Below, in pieces: positions 12,135-23,323 of a stretch of 64,000 nucleotides of DNA (position 1 is the first letter of the stretch; each line of letters opens with the position of its first letter). Source of the stretch: Sepioteuthis lessoniana (lineage: Eukaryota; Mollusca; Cephalopoda; Myopsida; Loliginidae); assembly GCA_963585895.1 (NCBI GenBank), contig OY757904.1, positions 67,257,833-67,321,832 of the forward strand. Direction: 5' to 3'. A program made the translations under genes and the position numbers. The notes beneath the pieces were generated by a model. The model saw nothing but the letters and a program-made list of their open reading frames with translations, was not told the DNA's origin and did not search any database.

Positions 12135-12480
12135 GAACTTTTTGAAATTTAACTGGTGAGCAAAACTGACATGCTAAATGGAATTGTTTGAAATAGAATT
12201 ATTTGTTCATTTACTTGTGTGTAAATAAATAACTGATGTTTCATTCAACTCTATGCAGATGAATAATTTATGTTGAATATAATGATTATTATTAATTAGC
12301 AATATTTCAAGCCTCTTCACTGTGTGCAACATTGAAAGGAATTATAAATGTTAGAAAGCAATAATTGAAACCATTTATCTCTGAATAAAAATAGCAAATA
12401 CAATGCAAGTAAATTGGTTCTAACTTATTTTAAAATGAAATTATCGACAAACTAATCTTTTACATATCATGTATTAATAA
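12135..12480 (-). repeat. Decayed ~60-bp minisatellite flanking repeat C
   Basis: Irregular recurrence of a unit like 'aaaTGGAATTGTTTGAAATAGAATTATTTG', the reverse complement of the 'caaATAnTTCTATTTCAAACAATTCAGTTT' unit seen clearly at 62640-63010. Old and divergent. Confidence 0.4.
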
Positions 12481-12494
12481 TACTTAGAATATGC

Positions 12495-12632
12495 TGCCCT
12501 AACTCTACTGAAGGATAAGAATGCCTGTTCTAAAAAGGGGTGTCCTGTATATTTCTTTGCCTTTTCTCCAAGGTACACTCTGACCCTAATAGTAGGACTT
12601 GCAATTGTCCCACCTATGTATCAAATAAACCT
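12495..12632 (-). repeat. Partial copy of dispersed repeat C
   Basis: Reverse strand holds TATTAGGGTCAGAGTGTACCTTGG and 'tACAGGACACCCC', in the same order as in the copy at 45.2-45.4 kb. Partial and diverged. Confidence 0.4.
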
Positions 12633-12639
12633 ATATGGA

Positions 12640-14124
<1,485 letters not shown>

Positions 14125-14267
14125 CTACGTAAATAACACATAGTTTACGGGAAAAATTTAGGTCACATGTTTCCAAAAGTACTTATATTTTCAGATTTCA
14201 TGACGTAAGTAAATGTAGATAATTTAGAAAAATAATGAAATTCATGCAAGTTAATTATTTCAAGGAC

Positions 14268-14304
<37 letters not shown>
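14268..14304. repeat. (GATA)n microsatellite
   Basis: About nine GATA units. Confidence 0.95.
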
Positions 14305-14306
<2 letters not shown>

Positions 14307-14771
14307 TAAAAAAGATAAATCGTCTATATCTAATAATGTATGTTAAATAAAATTGTCTTCTTAGCCCTTTAAAAACGTAAGATCGTACAACTTATTTCCA
14401 AAAGTTTGAAATCGGCCCAAAAATGATCGAGCGTTAGTTGTTGAGAATGAATAGAGTACTTTTGTCATTAAAAGTGTTTCCGCTTGAAAACAACTTTTAA
14501 CATATAATTCTTCTATTTCCTAAATGTCCAGTAGAAATTCCACCGAAATGATGAAGCCAGATTAGTCTGGGCAGGTGGATGGGCCTCACCCCTGCCCAAA
14601 AACAGACTCCCGACAATCACACAATCTTACAAATATTCAAAAGAACAATAACTTAGACATATATACACAAAGTAAACCCTCTTCAAACATTAATCTCCTT
14701 TATTTTGAAAATCTTCACTCTGTCGGACGATTGCGTAAAGCGTGAAACCTAGTGTCACAGACACCACCATG

Positions 14772-14772
<1 letters not shown>

Positions 14773-14815
<43 letters not shown>

Positions 14816-14817
14816 TT
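14773..14817. repeat. (AT)n microsatellite at PLE end
   Basis: TA array that directly abuts the outer 3' end of the left Penelope-like copy. Confidence 0.95.
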
Positions 14818-14965
14818 AGGCAGCATTTCTTCGTTAATGCAAATTTCATTAAACATAATAGACATTTTATGTCTACATATTTTCTTTTGGATCCGTTCGA
14901 ATTCCCGTATTACTTTCATTGTATTCTGGGGGAATTGATTTATGTATTGTCCATAGTTGCATGTA

Positions 14966-15007
14966 TCCCTAGTACTTTCTGCCCGACTTTGGGCCATCAT
15001 CAGGGGA
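14966..15007 (-). ncRNA. Hammerhead ribozyme motif (PLE class A, left copy)
   Basis: Minus strand, 3' UTR of the left PLE. The core CUGAUGA is at 15003-14997 and GAAA at 14979-14976. Stem II is U-A, G-C, a bulged G, then CCC/GGG around loop AAAGUC. Helix III is two base pairs (AG/CU) with a two-base loop, and the predicted cleavage is after A at 14970. Stem I is UCCC/GGGA. All core bases of a type I hammerhead are present. Hammerheads in PLE terminal repeats are established knowledge; cleavage of this copy is inference. Confidence 0.8.
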
Positions 15008-15129
15008 GGATCTACTACAAAAGTGATGTAACTTTTGTTTTAGCATATTACAACTGTGTAAGGGCGTCTTTGCCGTTGAAGGTTTTTGGCGTTTGTTTTT
15101 GAATGTGATTCTATATTTAGTGCCAGTAG

Positions 15130-17163
15130 CTAAAGACATTTAAGTACATTAGCACTGGTTTGAAAATTAATTCTATTAAGTGTTGGCTGTAGGTTTCTGA
15201 TATGTAATGCTTCGAGAATCTGAAGTTTTTGTTTATTATTTTGATGTTCTAATATTGTTGTGTTGTCGGTGAGAATTTTTCGTAGCTGTGCCGTTGGGCA
15301 TGAATGTTTTTTTAAATGCTGAGCTATTGAACTTGTGTCTGAAAGGTGCATTGTCAGTCTCCTTGACAGGGTAGTTGAGGTTAAACCAACATATATATTA
15401 TTATTATCAGAGATACAATCTCCTAAAGGACATTTAAATTTATATATAACGTTGGTTTTTTGCAAAACTCCAATCGAGGGAGAGGAATTATTTCTAATGA
15501 CTAGATTCGAGGTTTTAAACTTATTATAATATATAACGAGTTTTATTTTTTTATTAGGATCAGTGGGGAGTATGTTTTTGTGAATCAATGTTTTCAAGAT
15601 TTTTTCATCGGATTTGTAATTGTAGTGCATTTGGTTACGATAAAAAAGTTTGATATATGTTTGTTGGCTGGATGGAGTAGTACACTGTTCATTTTGTTGG
15701 TTAACATTTTTGATAATACGTTTAATTTGTTCATCAACAATGTAGTTAGGAAACCCATTGTTGATGAGAGCCTGTTTTATGTTTTCTACCTCTTTATAAA
15801 ATATTGTATTGGAGGAGGAGATTAGTTTGGCACGGGATATTAGATTATGAATAATTGCTTTTTTATATCTGAAGGGGCATTCACTTTTAAAGTGGAGGGT
15901 ACAGGAGTTGTTACTAGAGGGTTTTTTGTAAGTGGAGGTAGTGAATTTATTATTGTTGTTAGCATCAATAAGAACATCTAAAAAGGAAATTTTATTGTTT
16001 TTGTTTATTTCATGAGTAAAGTTAAGGACTGAATTGTTTTGGAAGGTGTCTTGTAGTATGTTGATTTCGTTAATATTATTAGTAAGAATAAGGATGTCAT
16101 CAACATATCTTAGGTATATTGGAGGTTTTTTTGTGCTATTAAAAATTCTATTTTCGAGATCGGACATGTAGAAATTACTGAAAATTGGGCCTAGGACAGA
16201 CCCCATAGATACGCCATCAGTCTGAACGTAAATATTTCCAAGATGGTCATAAAATGGAACTTCAGTAGTACATGTTAAGAGTAGTTTTCGAAGTATATTA
16301 GAGTTGATATTAAGAGGAGGAAGAGATGGGTTATTATAAATATTATTTATAATAATATCAATTGTTTCATTAACAGGTACATTAGTAAATAAATTTTCTA
16401 CATCGAGTGAGGCTAATATACCATTATTGGGTTTAATTGTATGAAGAACTTGAATTAATTCATGTGTAGATTTTATGTTGTATTTGCTAGGTAAGTATGG
16501 TGAAATAAGCTGTTTTATTGTTTTTGTGAGTTGATAAATTGGTGTAGGTATTTGTGATATAATAGGGCGTAGAGGATGATTAGGTTTATGTATCTTTACG
16601 GTCCCGTAAAGATAGCCGGGTTTATAATCGCCAATTATTTTGGGTAGTTTTATGCTATTAAGTTCGGCATTATTAGCAGTGATTAGTTTATTAATTTTTG
16701 ATTTTAGTTGGTTGGTGGGATTCTTATTTAATTTTTTGAATTTTGTGTGGTCATCGAGGATATTTTGTAGTTTTGAATGGTAATCTGTTTTATTGAGTAC
16801 TACAAAAATGTTTGTTTTATCAGCTTTTTTTATGGTGATGTTAGGGTGGTTGCGTAATTCTTTAGCAGCAGATTTTAGTTGATGTGTTAATAATGTAGGT
16901 TGTTTTTTATTGTATCTATTTTTGATGGCTTCAGCCTTAAGGAGATCACGGAATTCGGGTTTGACTGAGATTACCTTATTATCCCGGAGTTTTAAAATGT
17001 TTTGGTATAAAATTTCAATTTCTGTATTCTTGTTGATGCTGGTATATCCTTGGAATAAATGGCAGTTGGGTCCTAAGTTGAGGAAATCTTTTTGTTGTGG
17101 AGTTAAATTACAGTCCGAGAGATTGATAAATTTGTCAATATTATTAGGAATAAGTAGATGTCC
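15130..17163 (-). CDS. Penelope-like reverse transcriptase / GIY-YIG endonuclease (5'-truncated)
   Basis: My reading of the minus strand is open from 17163 to the stop at 15130 (about 677 codons). It has no start codon in the retained part, because the inverted copy cuts it off; the first internal ATG is at 16206, in the middle of the RT. In order it shows an N-terminal helical region, the PLE block KPGYLYGTVKIHKPNHPLRP, motif A SLDVENLFTNVP, DGVSMGSVLGP, catalytic YVDD, then a C-terminal GIY-YIG nuclease (VIYKFKCP ... NNIYVGLTSTTLSRRL ... EALHIRNLQPTLN). The protein would nick target DNA and copy element RNA at the nick. Lack of internal stops suggests a young insertion. Expression is doubtful without the 5' end. 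Confidence 0.85.
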   Translation of the reverse strand, partial: GHLLIPNNIDKFINLSDCNLTPQQKDFLNLGPNCHLFQGYTSINKNTEIEILYQNILKLRDNKVISVKPEFRDLLKAEAIKNRYNKKQPTLLTHQLKSAAKELRNHPNITIKKADKTNIFVVLNKTDYHSKLQNILDDHTKFKKLNKNPTNQLKSKINKLITANNAELNSIKLPKIIGDYKPGYLYGTVKIHKPNHPLRPIISQIPTPIYQLTKTIKQLISPYLPSKYNIKSTHELIQVLHTIKPNNGILASLDVENLFTNVPVNETIDIIINNIYNNPSLPPLNINSNILRKLLLTCTTEVPFYDHLGNIYVQTDGVSMGSVLGPIFSNFYMSDLENRIFNSTKKPPIYLRYVDDILILTNNINEINILQDTFQNNSVLNFTHEINKNNKISFLDVLIDANNNNKFTTSTYKKPSSNNSCTLHFKSECPFRYKKAIIHNLISRAKLISSSNTIFYKEVENIKQALINNGFPNYIVDEQIKRIIKNVNQQNEQCTTPSSQQTYIKLFYRNQMHYNYKSDEKILKTLIHKNILPTDPNKKIKLVIYYNKFKTSNLVIRNNSSPSIGVLQKTNVIYKFKCPLGDCISDNNNIYVGLTSTTLSRRLTMHLSDTSSIAQHLKKHSCPTAQLRKILTDNTTILEHQNNKQKLQILEALHIRNLQPTLNRINFQTSANVLKCL
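16593..16612. repeat. Near-palindrome at the inverted-repeat boundary
   Basis: Twenty bases, TCTTTACGG-tc-CCGTAAAGA, self-complementary except the central two. The same sequence in opposite orientation (17169-17188) is exactly where the right PLE arm begins, which points to a strand switch at this site. Confidence 0.85.
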
Positions 17164-18651
17164 TTATGTCTTTACGGGACCGTAAAGATACATAAACCTA
17201 ATCATCCTCTACGCCCTATTATATCACAAATACCTACACCAATTTATCAACTCACAAAAACAATAAAACAGCTTATTTCACCATACTTACCTAGCAAATA
17301 CAACATAAAATCTACACATGAATTAATTCAAGTTCTTCATACAATTAAACCCAATAATGGTATATTAGCCTCACTCGATGTAGAAAATTTATTTACTAAT
17401 GTACCTGTTAATGAAACAATTGATATTATTATAAATAATATTTATAATAACCCATCTCTTCCTCCTCTTAATATCAACTCTAATATACTTCGAAAACTAC
17501 TCTTAACATGTACTACTGAAGTTCCATTTTATGACCATCTTGGAAATATTTACGTTCAGACTGATGGCGTATCTATGGGGTCTGTCCTAGGCCCAATTTT
17601 CAGTAATTTCTACATGTCCGATCTCGAAAATAGAATTTTTAATAGCACAAAAAAACCTCCAATATACCTAAGATATGTTGATGACATCCTTATTCTTACT
17701 AATAATATTAACGAAATCAACATACTACAAGACACCTTCCAAAACAATTCAGTCCTTAACTTTACTCATGAAATAAACAAAAACAATAAAATTTCCTTTT
17801 TAGATGTTCTTATTGATGCTAACAACAATAATAAATTCACTACCTCCACTTACAAAAAACCCTCTAGTAACAACTCCTGTACCCTCCACTTTAAAAGTGA
17901 ATGCCCCTTCAGATATAAAAAAGCAATTATTCATAATCTAATATCCCGTGCCAAACTAATCTCCTCCTCCAATACAATATTTTATAAAGAGGTAGAAAAC
18001 ATAAAACAGGCTCTCATCAACAATGGGTTTCCTAACTACATTGTTGATGAACAAATTAAACGTATTATCAAAAATGTTAACCAACAAAATGAACAGTGTA
18101 CTACTCCATCCAGCCAACAAACATATATCAAACTTTTTTATCGTAACCAAATGCACTACAATTACAAATCCGATGAAAAAATCTTGAAAACATTGATTCA
18201 CAAAAACATACTCCCCACTGATCCTAATAAAAAAATAAAACTCGTTATATATTATAATAAGTTTAAAACCTCGAATCTAGTCATTAGAAATAATTCCTCT
18301 CCCTCGATTGGAGTTTTGCAAAAAACCAACGTTATATATAAATTTAAATGTCCTTTAGGAGATTGTATCTCTGATAATAATAATATATATGTTGGTTTAA
18401 CCTCAACTACCCTGTCAAGGAGACTGACAATGCACCTTTCAGACACAAGTTCAATAGCTCAGCATTTAAAAAAACATTCATGCCCAACGGCACAGCTACG
18501 AAAAATTCTCACCGACAACACAACAATATTAGAACATCAAAATAATAAACAAAAACTTCAGATTCTCGAAGCATTACATATCAGAAACCTACAGCCAACA
18601 CTTAATAGAATTAATTTTCAAACCAGTGCTAATGTACTTAAATGTCTTTAG
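17158..18651 (+). CDS. Penelope-like reverse transcriptase / GIY-YIG endonuclease, right copy
   Basis: A 497-codon open frame. The first few residues (MSLC) come from the junction, so the ATG is fortuitous; element sequence starts at 17169 inside the RT fingers. Visible are YGTVKIHK (residues 6-13), motif A SLDVENLFTNVP (72-83), DGVSMGSVLGP (136-146), catalytic YVDD (173-176), and a GIY-YIG nuclease with VIYKFKCP (392-399), IYVGLTSTTLSRRL (410-423) and EALHIRN near 471. The last 358 residues appear identical to the left copy. The N-terminal RT part is missing, so a functional enzyme is unlikely. Stop at 18651, then a 3' UTR with a hammerhead motif. Confidence 0.85.
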   Translation: MSLCLYGTVKIHKPNHPLRPIISQIPTPIYQLTKTIKQLISPYLPSKYNIKSTHELIQVLHTIKPNNGILASLDVENLFTNVPVNETIDIIINNIYNNPSLPPLNINSNILRKLLLTCTTEVPFYDHLGNIYVQTDGVSMGSVLGPIFSNFYMSDLENRIFNSTKKPPIYLRYVDDILILTNNINEINILQDTFQNNSVLNFTHEINKNNKISFLDVLIDANNNNKFTTSTYKKPSSNNSCTLHFKSECPFRYKKAIIHNLISRAKLISSSNTIFYKEVENIKQALINNGFPNYIVDEQIKRIIKNVNQQNEQCTTPSSQQTYIKLFYRNQMHYNYKSDEKILKTLIHKNILPTDPNKKIKLVIYYNKFKTSNLVIRNNSSPSIGVLQKTNVIYKFKCPLGDCISDNNNIYVGLTSTTLSRRLTMHLSDTSSIAQHLKKHSCPTAQLRKILTDNTTILEHQNNKQKLQILEALHIRNLQPTLNRINFQTSANVLKCL

Positions 18652-18939
18652 CTACTGGCACTAAATATAGAATCACATTCAAAAACAAACGCCAAAAACC
18701 TTCAACGGCAAAGACGCCCTTACACAGTTGTAATATGCTAAAACAAAAGTTACATCACTTTTGTAGTAGATCCTCCCCTGATGATGGCCCAAAGTCGGGC
18801 AGAAAGTACTAGGGATACATGCAACTATGGACAATACATAAATCAATTCCCCCAGAATACAATGAAAGTAATACGGGAATTCGAACGGATCCAAAAGAAA
18901 ATATGTAGACATAAAATGTCTATTATGTTTAATGAAATT

Positions 18940-18944
<5 letters not shown>
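17169..18944 (+). mobile_element. Penelope-like element, right copy (inverted arm)
   Basis: Plus-strand mirror image of 14837-16612; coordinates of paired bases sum to 33781 throughout. It stops at TTTGCAT and runs straight into an (AT)n array, about 20 bp short of the left copy's end. The 3' ends of both copies point outward. Confidence 0.9.
18774..18815 (+). ncRNA. Hammerhead ribozyme motif (PLE class A, right copy)
   Basis: CUGAUGA at 18778-18784, stem II region 18785-18801, GAAA at 18802-18805, helix III 18805-18810, predicted cleavage after A18811, and stem I 18774-18777 with 18812-18815. Same sequence as the left arm; all core bases are present. Confidence 0.8.

Positions 18945-18981
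<37 letters not shown>
18943..18981. repeat. (AT)n microsatellite at PLE end
   Basis: TA array abutting the outer 3' end of the right PLE arm. Confidence 0.95.
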
Positions 18982-18984
<3 letters not shown>

Positions 18985-19019
18985 TAGTTTTTATACGTTT
19001 TTAATATACTGAATGATAA

Positions 19020-19069
19020 TCTGCGACCGCTGGTTTCATGCCGCCTTTAAACGACAATCATCAGACAGA
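19020..19069 (-). ncRNA. Hammerhead ribozyme motif (distinct class)
   Basis: Minus strand. Core CUGAUGA is at 19064-19058 and GAAA at 19037-19034. Stem II is UGUCG/CGGCA (five pairs, one G-U) with an eight-base loop. Helix III is ACC/GGU with a three-base loop AGC. H17 is C at 19025, and stem I is UCUGU/GCAGA (five pairs, one U-G). Every core base and all three helices are satisfied, the best-formed motif in the window. The sequence is unrelated to class A. Downstream on the minus strand, about 40 bases separate it from the (AT)n array, so it may mark the end of another PLE or a small ribozyme-bearing element. Confidence 0.75.
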
Positions 19070-19147
19070 GAAAGAAAGATTTTTGGGAAATCGAAATAAT
19101 TGAAAAATACAATCAAAATTATGTTACGTTAGGTTTACATATAACTC

Positions 19148-19148
<1 letters not shown>

Positions 19149-19206
<58 letters not shown>
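19149..19206. repeat. (GT)n microsatellite
   Basis: About 56 bp of GT dinucleotides. Confidence 0.95.
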
Positions 19207-19208
<2 letters not shown>

Positions 19209-20020
19209 CTTTGTGCGTGTGTTTGTGTGTGGCCGTGTCTGTTTATGCGCCCATGTGTGTGTCGTAGACATAGATAAATACTGACGGCACTGCACTTCAA
19301 CATACGTATATGAGTGGCACAGATTGATAAACACTTAATTTAATATCTTGGTAGATGCATATGTTGCCTGAGGTAGTTGTACATGTCCTTCAATTAATAT
19401 TTTATTGGAATGAATGCACCAATTTCAGTTTGTTGTAGGGGAATATACAATTCATTTATAAACTATTTGTGACATGATGTTTGTTTCTGTAGTAGTGTAC
19501 CCCTTGAAAAATTCGCAAGAACATTTATTAGATGCTGGTTGGAAGGGTCGTTTTACGACACGTTTGTTTTGTTTTATGTTTATATACAAGCAATTACATT
19601 TTTAATCAAATAATTTATGAGATTAAAGTTAATGTACTTGAATTGATTTTCTTAAGTTTTCCAGATATGGAACCGCAAAAAAAAAAAAGAAAAAAATTCA
19701 TTGAATATTCTATTTTGTTCTCGGCTGGGTCCAAGAAACCTCGCTGAAAATTACCCGGTAAAAAAAATCTGAGTTTATTGCTTGTTTCTTGAGGCGCTCC
19801 TAAAACGGTATGTTGAAAGGACTACGCATGACTCTCGATTAGTGCATGGCTCCCCACAATAAAACCATACTTTTTTTTTACCATGTCATCGTAGAGAAAA
19901 CTACAGAACTTAAGGCATGTATTCCAATGCTATACCGTGTAATTACTTATAATAAGCAATATATTATTCTGTTTTCATTATGAAAAGAAAAAGGAAAAAA
20001 GAACACCTACACGTCAAATG

Positions 20021-20562
20021 TCATCATCATCATCATGTCATGCCGCCAGCACGGATATTCCTGACCCTCTCTAGCCACTTCTCCCTATCATTCATCGCTT
20101 CCGGCAGGTCTTCGGGGTTACATCCCGTGTCCTCACATAGTTGCTGTATGTAAGTTCGAGCTGGTCGTCCTGCTTTTGCACGACCATATGTGGGGGTCCA
20201 TAGGAGTACATCACTTATGAGTTCGTCCTTGCTTCTCCAGCAGTGTCTCGCGTGTCTGGTTCGTCTTACTTGTATAGTTTTCGTGATGGGGGGGGCAAGT
20301 GTCCGTATAGTTGGTGTCTCGTGGGGTGTTGTCGCCAGGACTTGTTCAATACTGTTCTCAACATTCTTGTGTACTTTCCGTCTAGTTTCTTCTCCAGCCG
20401 TTTAGTTAGCGTCCATGTAGTGCATCCATATAGCAGTATCGATACTATCGCTGCCTGGAAGAAACTTCATTTCATTTTATCGGTTAGGTCTGATTTCCAT
20501 ATGGTCGAGAGCCTATCGATAGCCGTCCATGCCTTCGTCAGTCGTGTGTCGATGTCTTTTTT
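20021..20562 (-). mobile_element. RTE-like LINE, 3' fragment
   Basis: Minus-strand 3' end of the LINE family seen at 49.5-51.4 kb. The 3' tail is the (TCA)n at 20021-20038, reading TGATGA on the element strand. Decayed coding sequence covers the C-terminal region downstream of the RT, including the blocks RRTRHAGHC and MNDREKW-like. It is truncated 5' near 20562, within the DTRLTKAW region. Small indels break the frame. Confidence 0.8.
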
Positions 20563-20699
20563 GGAGTCACAAAATTTAGTAAGAAAGAAAAGAAACAAAG
20601 AAAAAGGTTTTAGGCTATAAATCAGACACTCAAAATATCCTTCAACTGATTGGAATTGAAGGATAGAAGAAGTAAAAAGGAAAGGAAGAGCAGATTGTA

Positions 20700-20719
20700 A
20701 CCACACACACACACACACA

Positions 20720-20771
<52 letters not shown>

Positions 20772-20772
20772 A
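20700..20772. repeat. (CA)n-(AT)n microsatellite
   Basis: CA tract followed by TA tract with one TG interruption. Confidence 0.95.
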
Positions 20773-21114
20773 AGGAAAGAAGGAAAAAAGATATATGTTT
20801 GATGGTTTGTTGATTAGCCCACGAGTTTCGACATAAAAGTTACAACAGGCCATATACATAGTTTATCAAAGTTATTTGTGTATGAGAAATAATTATAATA
20901 GATATATGAATTATAATAGGGCTGGTAGATGCTGATTTGGGTAAAAATGGAATAGCACAGGTTGAAATTATGTAATTCGATGTGATTTATATGAAAAGTA
21001 AATGGCGTTTTGTGGTTTGAGAAACCGATTTTTAAGGTTTTAAATGTTTAGAGAAAGTGGGGCTTATCTTTAGTGTGGATTTTGAATTCCCTCGGATTAT
21101 ATTCACTTCTTCTC

Positions 21115-21116
<2 letters not shown>

Positions 21117-21168
<52 letters not shown>
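21117..21168. repeat. (AT)n microsatellite
   Basis: About 50 bp of TA dinucleotides. Confidence 0.95.
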
Positions 21169-21169
<1 letters not shown>

Positions 21170-21173
<4 letters not shown>

Positions 21174-22415
21174 CATGCAAATTTGAATGGCACCTAGAAT
21201 CACTTGTAATATTTTGTCAAATCCTAAAATGAAAGTAAAGCATATAAAAAATGTTGAAGGCTGCATGAACCCTTTGTATATAATCCTTCGTCGATGATAA
21301 TACATTTATTGAAATGACATTGTATTTATATATATTTATTTCATTTTTTGTAATCCGTAACTCTCTGCTTTTCCCTAAAAATCAATTTTTTTTATTCTTA
21401 TTTATAGCTTCTTTTCTTTTTTTAAAAAGGAATTAATAACTAAAAAGAAATCCAAATATCGTGGGGATTTTTTTCATTAAAAAATTTGTAAAACTGTAAC
21501 TAGGCATAAAAGTAAACTCCTTTTTGCCCATGATTTATTGTGTTTTTTTTTGTTTTTTGTTTTTGTTTTTTTTCATATTCAGTAAAATTTTCATTAGGAA
21601 GAAAAGTACCAAACCCGAAAAACATTTTTTTTAACTAAAAATCTGTCATAGACCACAGGGCTAGATTTTTTCTTTCCCTTTCAAAATAAACAATACAAGG
21701 GAATAAATGAAATTATAAAAGGTCTTGACTTTGAAATAAAAATATCGTACACAATAAATAATAATCTTCAAAATTTGGCAATAAGCATTGTTGAAAAAGA
21801 CAGTCGCTTACAACAAAAGCATATTAAACTTAGCCGTTTAATTTCGGATTTCTATCCGTAAAAAGATAAATAAAATGTGGTCTCAAGACATTCTGACGTT
21901 AAAATATTAAAAGGAATTCTTCTATTCGTATTTATTTTGTTTCTAAGTAACGAGAAATTGGATCGAATGTTTCCTGTGGTTTGTTACATTCTATCAAAAC
22001 GGATCTAATTTTTATGCGACACATTGAAGAAGTTTTTTGGTAAGTATTCTCTAATCAGGCAGAGGTACACGAGAGAACATACAGACAGTAGTAGAGAGGC
22101 GGAGAAAGATTATATAATATCTATACATTTTTGGATTGACATAGATGCACGTATAATACTTTTTTTCTGTGGAACATTCATGTTGAATACATAAACATTT
22201 TTATGCGTGTGTTTTCATATATCAAAGACACAAAATGCACGAATATTTCTGCAAATAAATTTTAAAAAGCTTATGAGCAGAATTATGCTTGAGTGTCCGT
22301 AAGAGTGTGTGTGTGTGGCTGTGTGTTAGTCTGAATTTACACGATAGATTTTTTTTTTTAAATATTTATCTATCAATTCGTTTTAATGGGTTGATAATTA
22401 TACATGTATATAGGA
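21170..22415. other. No recognisable gene; AT-rich
   Basis: Homopolymer-rich, stop-dense sequence with no matching repeat elsewhere in the window. Confidence 0.5.
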
Positions 22416-22419
22416 CGGC

Positions 22420-22800
22420 TCTTAGTGTAACAGTTATGTTCTTATGAAATACATACGGAGATTTGAATTCAAATTCTCATGAGGCCTTTGGGATTTTACA
22501 TAATACTAATATTCTTGAAAAATATATATATACAATGATTCTTTCTCTATATACGCAACCTAGGGTGGACGGATAATTTTTTAATCTTTTTTATATCCAT
22601 CAGTCTAGGAGAATGGACATATATAATTTAGCCCTGCTAAACTCTACTTAAAAATTGATTTCCTGTTTTATACTGTTCTTAGAGAGTATTTTGAAAAAAA
22701 AAATACACATATATATATATATAATTATATATATATATAAAACTGTTCCCGTAGTAGCTATCGAAAAGAGAGCCTTCGGGTCACCATCGAATAGGGTTGC
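22420..22800 (+). mobile_element. SINE family 1 copy followed by family 2 SINE 3' fragment
   Basis: At 22425-22500 there is a tRNA-like head (GGCTCTTAGTGTAACAGTT ... GATTTGAATTCAAATTC B-box), then a body with GTCTAGGAGAATGG. After an AT tract, 22742-22800 reads GTAGCTATCGAAAAGAGAGCCTTCG, matching the 3' end of the family 2 SINE at 44965-45200. Confidence 0.5.
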
Positions 22801-23272
22801 GAACTTTACTTACCAACTACAGAGATATGTTCTTTTTATATCGCAGAAAAAGATTGTAAGAAGAGACTTCTTTGATGACCACTACTTCCAAAACCTTTTC
22901 TTTACAGAAATGCTGTTGTATTTCCACACCATGTCTTCTCTCGTGAAAAAATCATTTTTAATCCTTTTTTTTAAAAAAACAGGCTTCACTTTATACATCC
23001 CACATTCTCTTTCGTACAGTTTGCATTTCTCAACCAGCAAAAAGTGGATGATATACCTGTCTTCATACCTGGTGCACTGAGATTCTCCACCATTTCGTTT
23101 AGCGTCAAAACTAATAATTTTGCAAGATTGAAATAATTTTTGCTCTTAACCATTTCCATACAATGCAGCGTTTATTTACATGAAAAATTATTCCCAAAAT
23201 ATACCTCATCAAGTTATTCTTTTTTTTTTTTTTTGCTTTTCTCAAAAGTATTTCCTGATTTATTGAGCACTG

Positions 23273-23275
<3 letters not shown>

Positions 23276-23322
<47 letters not shown>
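23276..23322. repeat. (AT)n microsatellite, mariner target
   Basis: TA array in which a mariner copy sits; the flanking TA duplication is therefore not diagnostic by itself. Confidence 0.9.

Positions 23323-23323
<1 letters not shown>

Larger units (their letters stand above)
14818..17168 (-). mobile_element. Penelope-like element, left copy (5'-truncated)
   Basis: Minus-strand Penelope-like retroelement: reverse transcriptase, GIY-YIG endonuclease, 3' untranslated region with a hammerhead motif, then an (AT)n array. Positions 14837-16612 form an inverted repeat with 17169-18944, matching base for base wherever I compared them. This copy alone also carries 556 bp of upstream coding sequence (16613-17168). 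The 5' end is lost near 17165, where the opposing copy begins. PLEs are endonuclease-bearing retroelements that prime on cut target DNA. Confidence 0.9.

Noticed and set aside
15335..15825. Plus-strand ORFs of 64 and 81 codons within the left PLE (and their mirror images at 17956-18446)
   Set aside because: Antisense shadows of the PLE reverse-transcriptase frame.
16910..17185. 91-codon plus-strand ORF across the PLE spacer
   Set aside because: Lies antisense to the left PLE coding frame and crosses the junction; no family features.
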